From Epiperipatus broadwayi (lineage: Eukaryota > Onychophora > Udeonychophora > Euonychophora > Peripatidae), in NCBI GenBank assembly GCA_028023455.1, contig JAQFVV010012670.1:372001-436000 (forward strand): a stretch of 64,000 bases of DNA, in the 5' to 3' direction. Below are positions 57,691 through 64,000 of this stretch, one piece after another. Under the pieces are notes generated by a model. That model was not told where the DNA came from. It saw only the letters and a program-made list of their open reading frames with translations, and searched no databases. Every line of letters begins with the position of its first letter. Positions within the stretch are counted from its first letter, which is position 1. Made by a program: the position numbers and the translations under genes.

Positions 57691-57808
57691 TAGGATGTGA
57701 TGTGATGTGATGTATTATGGCTTCTCCTTAAACGAAGTCAAGAATATCTCAGCAATTAAGCCCAGATAAACCTGTTAGCCACTTTCTTTTACATTCCCCA
57801 TTCTAAAT

Positions 57809-58579
57809 TTACCCATAATCTGCTCTATCCCATTTCCACAACATAATTTTTGTCAACTCTATAACCTTTATATCTAAATCCCCCTTATCTTTTCCCAAAC
57901 CTAGCATAAAAACCAATAATTCACTTTCTGTATAATCACTCTTTTCATATTTATTTTTCCACAACTTCATTATATGTACCCTTTCTGTTTTCAAACATTT
58001 ACATTCAATTAACAAATGCCTAATATTTTCAATTCCTTCCTTACATAATTTACAAAATAAATCACCCATATTTTTCCATTTACATGTATATTCTTTTGTA
58101 GCTAAAGATCCCGTTCGAGCTTTAAACAATAAACTACTTTCCTTACTATTATCATATATTAACTCACACCTAATATTCTGTTTATTTCTATATATATATT
58201 TAACTCTACTCTCCATACTATTTCTCCATCTCTCTAACTCCCTAGTCTTTATTAATAAATCTATTCTTTTATCCCATTCCTTACTACTATAACACTCAAT
58301 AATCCTCTTAACACAATCATCCCATCTTTTGTACAAATATACTGATATAAATTCTTTATCCAAATCTTTTGCATAGCGCATTACCTTTCTCACCCATCTT
58401 GTTACCTGCCCTTTACTCATAACCCAATTGAATACTATTTTAGCTATTCTTTTATTATCCATAAACTGCAATCTACCAAACATTTTCATTTTACTTTTTG
58501 CATCTCTCATATGAAAACTTGACCATCCTATTTCTCCTTGAATTGCCTCCTTGCTGTCCATATTTCTCATCCAATGCAT
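57809..58579 (-). pseudogene. LINE ORF2 C-terminal domain
   Basis: An open frame of 256 codons, all downstream of the polymerase palm. It is basic and tryptophan-rich, with a zinc-knuckle-like Cx2Cx8Hx4C at residues 176-193 (FCKLCKEG then IRHLLIECKCL) and ends LWKWDRADYG. In LINEs this region follows the thumb and is thought to bind RNA or DNA. The frame is intact over its length, so the insertion is fairly young compared with the relic at 53 kb. The ATG is internal, not a true start. Confidence 0.85.
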
Positions 58580-58615
58580 GTCTTCCTACTTCCCTTTGAG
58601 TTTTTTCTAAATAAT

Positions 58616-59176
58616 CTAATATCTTTTACTAACATATAATGCATCATTACCATATGTTAACCCTGCTACTGCAACTCCTTTCCATATAATTCTAGCTACA
58701 TCATATTTATTATATGAAAATACTGTTAATTTCTTTATCAATCCCTTTCTTTTCTTTGCTTCATTTATCAATTTTTTCTCCCATTCATCCAAATAATTTT
58801 TCTGATTACTTAAAATAATTCTCAAATAACTATATCTATTCACCACACTTAACTTAATATCTCCCAATAAAAATTCTACATCTTCTCTTTCCTCAGTATT
58901 AACCATCATTATATTTGATTTTTCTTCACTAAATTTAATCCCCATCTCTTTACCCACCCTTGCACATGTCCTCAACATAACTTCCATATCTTCTCTTTTT
59001 TCTGCACACAAAAATATATCATCTGCAAAAAAAAGACCTGACAAAATATATACTCCCTTACTACCTACTAACGGTATCTCTATCCCTCTTCCTAATCTTT
59101 CTATTGCTCTTTCCATTTCACTCAAATACAACACAAACAAAATAGGTGACATAGGGCATCCTTGCCTTAGTCCCAC
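58616..59176 (-). pseudogene. LINE reverse transcriptase palm fragment
   Basis: A 186-codon frame with RT motifs in order: GLRQGCPMSPILFVLYL (residues 2-18), FFADDIF with the catalytic Asp pair (about residues 49-55), then GIKFSEEKSNIMMVN (about 79-93) and the thumb-proximal YSYLRIILS (about 115-123), where YLG is usual. It joins the piece upstream and the C-terminal piece downstream only across frame changes. Confidence 0.9.
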
Positions 59177-59260
59177 ACCATTTTTAACTTTAATTGATTC
59201 TATATTCCCCTAATTGATATATATAATAATTATTTTCATATAATTTCTTAATAATATCTA

Positions 59261-59563
59261 TTAAAGCTTCATCCATTCCCAAATTTCTAAACTTATCCAT
59301 AATCTATTTCTATTTACTCTATCATATGCCTTCTCTATATCTATAAAACTCATATATAACTGTTTATCTGCATTCCTACTCATATCCATAAGTTGTGTAA
59401 CTACAAATAAACTATCTCCTATACGCCTATCTAATCTAAAACCTCCTTGCATTTCACCCACTACATTATTCCCTTCCATCCATTTTACAACTTTACTAGC
59501 CACCATATACGAGAAAACTTTATATAAAACTGATGTTACCGCTATCGGTCTATAATTATTCAA
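59261..59563 (-). pseudogene. LINE reverse transcriptase fingers fragment
   Basis: 100 codons containing NNYRPIAVTS (RT motif 1), EMQGGFRLDRRIGDSLF (QxGFR region) and FIDIEKAYDRVNR (motif A with its catalytic Asp). It ends at a frame change before motif B. Upstream, the same frame extends without ATG to about 59610 where the element is truncated. Confidence 0.88.
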
Positions 59564-59894
59564 CTTTCTATGATCCTTACCCTTTCCTTTAAATAATAAC
59601 CTATGTTTGTTTTAATTATCCATTCACAGGGACATCAAAAAAATCTTGCAAACAATGTGATTGATTACAAGATATCATATTTAATATTATTTTTTAATAT
59701 GATTCTAAAAAACAAAAGAAAATAGACAAAACTACAAATGATTGCAATTAAAAGAAATTTAATATAAATAACAAATGAAAAAGTTGGTCAAACAAAGTAT
59801 AGCAAAAGTTTGTTTGTAAATGTGTTCTTCATGTCAGCGGCATCTTCATTTTTATGCAGCTAGCATCACATAAATTCTATTAAATATGAATTTA

Positions 59895-60425
59895 TGTGTT
59901 GTTTCGAAGTTCTCTGCTTTTTGTTATGCCATTTCACTGCAACCCATAACCTCTCTATGTTTTGCATATGTACTCCTGCATATGGGTCCATAAAATTTTA
60001 GGTATGGTTCACTGTAAAATGTTGAAATCACTTCCAGCAATTGGAGTAAACGATCAGTCCGACTTTTTTCTTAATTGTGTCCATAAGAGTAGGTACTGCT
60101 CTATTTGGAAGAGTTACAATGTAATACTCTCTGGTATTAATGCACAGACTTCCAAATAATCACTGCTGTTGTCCTGATAGTTTTTCCTTCTAGTGAAAGG
60201 ACTTTCATTGATTTCAACCATTTTCTAAGGTCCTCCAATTTTGTATGATGGTCTACATAAAAGGCTCCAGAGACAAACTTTGTCTAAGAAATTGTTCCAA
60301 TTAACACTAGTTTGACAAATCCAACTGGTCTTTCCCCCATTGGATGGTATTTAATTCTTACCACTTGCTATAAATCAACCTCAGTGCAGTAGTGAAAGGA
60401 AGTTTTGGGTATTTCTACCACGATC
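59895..60425 (-). pseudogene. Merlin-type (IS1016/ISXO2-like) transposase relic
   Basis: Minus-strand pieces in order: MVEINESPFTRRKN (about 60220-60180), LWTQLRKK and LIVYSNCWK (about 60100-60040), FTVNHT then NFMDPYAGVHMQNIERLWV (about 60012-59950), and KWHNKKQRTS (about 59940-59905). This matches the DDE domain of Merlin/ISXO2 transposases: VEIDE, then an (I/V)-x-SD-x-W motif, then LTVNHS-x-NFVDP-x-TGAHT-x-x-IE-x-xW. The second acidic residue appears as N in YSNCW (D expected). Several stops and frame changes. Dead DNA transposon; terminal repeats not located. Confidence 0.75.
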
Positions 60426-62235
60426 CTTTTTGCACGCATATTCGCCTTAAACATGATTTCACGTTACAATTTAATTATATTGTACTTCTTAATAATTAGT
60501 TTGTGCTCTATATTTACTTAGCAAGGGCGCCTGGGGTGAGAGGGGGAGATAAATCATTAATAATATGCTTAATAAAATGTGTTCATTCATTGGTTAACAC
60601 TTTTTCAATTACAAACTTTTTTTAAAAAATAGAATATTCAAAGTTTATGGCAGATTTTAAATTTGTGGTAAGGGGTTCATTTTTTTACTATAGAAAGAAT
60701 GGTTTATCTTTGTTATCAATGCTACAGATATATTCTATATATCTTCTTAATAGTATCTAATAACAACAGTAACAAAAAAAAACAACAACTTAATCATCTC
60801 TGATACTAATTTCTCATACTGTTTGTCCCCTTCCAATATTTACAACACAATTACAAATAAAAATCTGGCTATATACTAAATAGTTTGTTAGTATGTATAT
60901 ACATATGATATAGAAAGTTATAACTCTTAAAAATATAGTCTTCCACACATGCAAAAAAAAAAAAAATGCTTTAAATTACAATTAATCTTCTGATAATTTC
61001 ATGCATGGCTTACTTTTATAATTAAATTTTTATTAATTAAAAAATATATCTTTTATGATTCTTTTAAAAACTTGATATTAATTACCCTTAAGCATTTATT
61101 TACAGATTATACTTCTTTCGTTCCAAATGAAGCCACTTATTCTAAAATTTCCTTTTACTTAAAAAATGCAAAATATGTATTTTTTAATTATGTAAATCTA
61201 GCCAATGAGATTGAAGAATAATTTCACTGTTAATGAAAAAATAGCAAACACATGGAATAAACCAATGTACAATATATGTTATTGTATATATAAAAAATCT
61301 GCTATAACTAACAGAATGTTTTCCAGATAAGACTTTAAAAAAAAAATTAGAAGAATAAATATTATATAAATAATTGTTGTTTTTTTTTCTTTTTAATACA
61401 GACTAAACGCATTTGTTGACAAATCAACTCTGGTGTTGATGAAGAAAAAAGTAGATTTATAAAAATTGTTCGGTTTCAATTTAATTTTTTTTTTAATTAA
61501 AAAATTCAAATTTTATTATAAAAATATTAATTTCTAAAAAAAAAAAAAAAAGTAATATATATGTACATTAGAAATGAATAATTTCACAGTTTATTTAATG
61601 TGATTACATATTGATTTATTAAAAATACACCTTTTCAAATGTAAATAATTATACTCAAGTACTAAGATTCCCAAACTTTGTGTATGGTGAAATCTTAGGA
61701 TTCCAATAGATAAAATTTAATATTCCATGATAGAATTGGTTTTGGGGTTCTAATTAATAGCTTCAAATATGCATCAAAAACAAAATATAGAAGTTAATGT
61801 CACTTCTAATATTAAAATTCAAGTTCATACTTTAAAACAAATTTTGAAAGAATATTGATAAAGAAATAAAAAAAAGATGCTGAAACCTTCAAATTAAATT
61901 ACTAGTTTGAATTAATAATACTTGCTTTTCCATTGTCAGGATTTCAAATTTTTTAATCAGGGGAAATATATTCTGCAAGTTGAGAACCATTGCTATGTAA
62001 TCTATTTCTATGCGAAAATGTATTATTATTGAAAATATATTTTTAAAATCAATTATCCTATTTTTAATTTTCAATGTTTAATTTTTCATCACATTGCAAC
62101 ACTTCATAACGTAGTTACAATTAATAAAATAATATTATATGTATGTAGCAAATCATTTCAAACTATACCTGTATTCTCACTGCAAAATCATTTTATAATT
62201 AGTAATATTTAAATACAAGTATAGTATATATATAC
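60426..62235. other. AT-rich non-coding stretch
   Basis: No gene or identified repeat. The GC-richer AAGGGCGCCTGGGGTGAGAG at about 60523 is isolated. Confidence 0.45.
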
Positions 62236-62282
62236 TTAAGCTAGATCTAATTGAAAGTCTGGGTTCAAATCCCCTCTAATTT
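62236..62282 (+). repeat. Class alpha terminal fragment
   Basis: GAAAGTCTGGGTTCAAATCC followed by CCTCTA is the tRNA-like end of class alpha elements, with a good B box (GGGTTCAAATCC). Nothing else of the element is next to it. Confidence 0.6.
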
Positions 62283-63054
62283 TATAATTAGATAGAATGC
62301 CATTTATAATCATTAAAAGTCAAATGCTGACTTGATACTGAGGTTTGTTATATAGTAACCACAAAAAATAATATATTTAGATGAAATTTTGAAAAATTGA
62401 TATCATTTCAATTTGTGTTTTTATTTGTAACATTCATATATATATAGAGAGAGAAAGAATCTTTTTCAATATGTCAGAGAAAAATTAAAATTAAGCATTA
62501 AATGAAGTCAAAATATGTTATAATCAAATTAAAGATGATGAGAATGAGGATAAATAAATAAGATACTACGATGGTGATTCTAAATCTCATTCTCCACACC
62601 AAATAATTAGACTTCTAAATAATAAATTTGATATTTTAATAAGCTAGTTCATCTATTTTATCAATGAGCTTAATCTTTTCTTAATTAATCTTTACTTTTA
62701 TCAAGTATTGCAATCTTTTCAAATAAATTAAATTGCTTTTATTCAATACTACACAACTTATATATAAAAAGATAAACATAGTTACAGCAATATTTTATGG
62801 CAAAATGTTCCCACAGTTTCATCAAATGCCAATCCTGACTGCTGGATATTTTTTGGTGTTGAATTGGTAAAAAACATTTGCTATCTACAATTTATTCATC
62901 ATCAATTTCAAAGGCAATTAGTGTGCAAATTTAAAAATCTTATATTTATCTACTGATCAATCTCCCCCCCCCCCATTTCTCTGTAAATTTATTTTAAGTG
63001 TCATTAAGCATTTACCAGCTGTATGTATATATTATGGAAAAAAATAATTAAATG

Positions 63055-63480
63055 TTATGCGAGGAGTGTATTATTGTATGGTTGCAAAACATGGACACTG
63101 AATAATAAAATTAGAACCAAATTGGTAATCTTTGAGATGTGATCATAAAAAAGGATGGAAAAAAATCAGTTTGATAAATAAAATAACAAATAAGTTTTGA
63201 AAAGAATAAATGAGGAGAAAAAAATGGATTGAAGAAATTAGAAATAGAAACTGGATTGTACATATATTAAGAAGTATAGTTTAATAAATATGTTTTGGAG
63301 GGAATGACAAATGGAAACATTTAAAAAGAATGGAAAAGATTGATATTGACAAATGATATAGTAAATGGAAAGTGACGTGGAATTGAAGAGTTGGGCAATG
63401 AAAAGAATGAGATCAAGAAATGGATGAATTGATGATGTGCATACTCTCTGGAACCTGTCCATAGGACAGAATACTATTGA
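63055..63480 (+). pseudogene. LINE ORF2 3' relic, RTE/CR1-like
   Basis: Plus strand: LLYGCKTWTLNNKIRTK, then FEM, KISLINKITNK-like sequence, KRINEEKKWIEEIRNRNW, IVHILRS, ILEGMTNGN and a final RKWMN-like tail. This corresponds to the familiar LYG-x-E-W-x-L, F-x-M-x2-x-RRM-x-KIS and R-x-x-x-x-GHI-x-R series downstream of the RT in RTE/CR1-like LINEs. Frameshifts and stops occur; a different family from the 57.7-59.6-kb LINE. Confidence 0.75.
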
Positions 63481-63668
63481 CTAATTGATGTGCATATTAA
63501 ATATTGATGATGCTTTGTCAAATGAATTTAAATCATCAAGTAACATCTTCCAATCGGGCTTCTCTTAAAATATACTGTATTTCATTCACAAGCTGAATAA
63601 GTACACAATACTCTGAGTCTTATCAAAATCTTTTGACTACATCAAGCGAATATTTATTAACTCTAGAC

Positions 63669-64000
63669 CAGGGGTCCCCAACCCTATGCCTGTGGGCACC
63701 ATGGTGCCCGCAGACCATTTTACGTGTGCTCGCCACTATTCAAACACGATAAAAAAAATTATTTATCTGATACAAATAAATTTACTTTTTAAAATTTCTT
63801 ATAAATTATTGTATTATATTGTAATCAAATTGTAGGGCATACTATACTTTTACAGAGTAAAAATATAAATGTTAATTATATGTTAAAATTTTATTTTTGA
63901 AATAAATATTTTTTTGTACATTATGTGTATTATTAACAATATCCAACTATAAATTTACATTGAAAAAATAAATGGTACCCGCCCACGCCACCTGGCCGGT
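63669..64000 (+). mobile_element. hAT-like element, cut by window end
   Basis: Starts CAGGGGTCCCCAACCCTATG and then a GC-rich hairpin (GGGCACCATGGTGCCC at 63695-63710). The AT-rich interior is non-coding, and the window ends in a GC-rich segment (CCCGCCCACGCCACC) that should precede the right terminus. CAGGGGT-x-CCCAACC is a classic end of hAT-superfamily non-autonomous elements. Confidence 0.7.

Larger units (their letters stand above)
57693..59610 (-). mobile_element. 5'-truncated non-LTR retrotransposon (LINE)
   Basis: A ~1.9-kb minus-strand insertion. It begins inside the reverse transcriptase at about 59610 (KGKGKDHRKLNNYRPIAV) and ends with a short 3' UTR and a tail of ACATC/CACATC repeats at 57693-57716 rather than poly(A). 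The 3' end is shared with the 27.6-kb copy. Coding pieces are separated by frameshifts or stops. The downstream domain has a Cys2-His-Cys knuckle, seen in several RNase-H-lacking LINE clades; clade not assigned. Confidence 0.9.

Overview
Organism and character. This is AT-rich (clearly over 65% A+T) eukaryotic, almost certainly invertebrate animal, DNA. It has homopolymer and microsatellite tracts, splice-like signals, tRNA-derived SINEs with poly(A) tails and target-site duplications (TSDs), non-LTR retrotransposon relics, hAT- and Merlin-like DNA transposon remnants, and many fold-back (palindromic) repeats. I cannot name the species: mollusc, cnidarian, flatworm and chelicerate genomes all remain possible. 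There is no operon, rRNA, CRISPR array or intact long host gene. The window reads as intron or intergenic space packed with old mobile DNA. The only host-gene signal is a possible pair of 5' exons near 573-1848, with weak frame support.

Main discovery. Several dispersed repeat families carry hammerhead self-cleaving ribozymes (HHR), mostly of type I geometry (open at stem I, very short stem III). I read at least 17 copies or relics in two well-supported classes. Class alpha has stem I CCAA/UUGG and copies near 26.4, 31.6, 38.3, 38.6, 44.9, 45.2 and 55.0 kb. Class beta has stem I CCTCA/TGGGG and copies near 15.9, 21.6, 24.1, 24.8, 25.0, 34.1, 34.3, 47.3 and 48.5 kb. Three more degenerate candidate classes lie at 24.4, 28.1/55.9 and 54.0/54.4 kb. 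In class alpha, paired bases change together between copies, so the fold is supported by covariation visible in this window alone. The elements occur as tandem head-to-tail units, as head-to-head palindromes, with TSD-like ends, and next to tRNA-like A/B-box sequence. This resembles metazoan retrozymes, Penelope-like element terminal repeats, or hammerhead SINEs of the schistosome type.

Layout. 0-2 kb: possible 5' exons. 2-7 kb: AT-rich with a perfect 64-bp tandem duplication. 7.4-9.0 kb: large fold-back element with tandem subrepeats. 10.7 kb: LINE 3' relic. 12.8-13.6 kb: higher-GC, CpG-bearing stretch. 15.1-16.0 kb: hAT-like fossil plus a beta element. 16.5-23.6 kb: SINEs, a 128-bp tandem repeat and a beta element. 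23.9-25.1 kb: tandem and inverted beta array with a nested gamma palindrome. 26-29.3 kb: alpha element, LINE 3' end, hairpin. 30-31.6 kb: TIR element and an intact-looking alpha ribozyme. 33.3-34.4 kb: two long palindromes. 38.3-38.6 kb: paired alpha ribozymes. 39.3 and 42.6 kb: SINEs with clear TSDs. 44.8-45.4 kb: alpha fold-back. 47-49.7 kb: beta copies and a 332-bp tandem-plus-inverted retroposed unit. 52.8-54.6 kb: LINE relic and delta fold-back. 55-56 kb: alpha and epsilon copies. 57.7-59.6 kb: 5'-truncated LINE with three coding pieces. 59.9-60.4 kb: Merlin transposase fossil. 63-64 kb: LINE 3' relic and the start of a hAT-like element cut by the window end.

How they could work together (inference). 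LINE-type reverse transcriptases could supply retroposition for the SINEs and possibly for the ribozyme elements. The ribozymes would process tandem transcripts into monomers. Palindromic insertions would yield hairpin RNAs able to feed small-RNA silencing.
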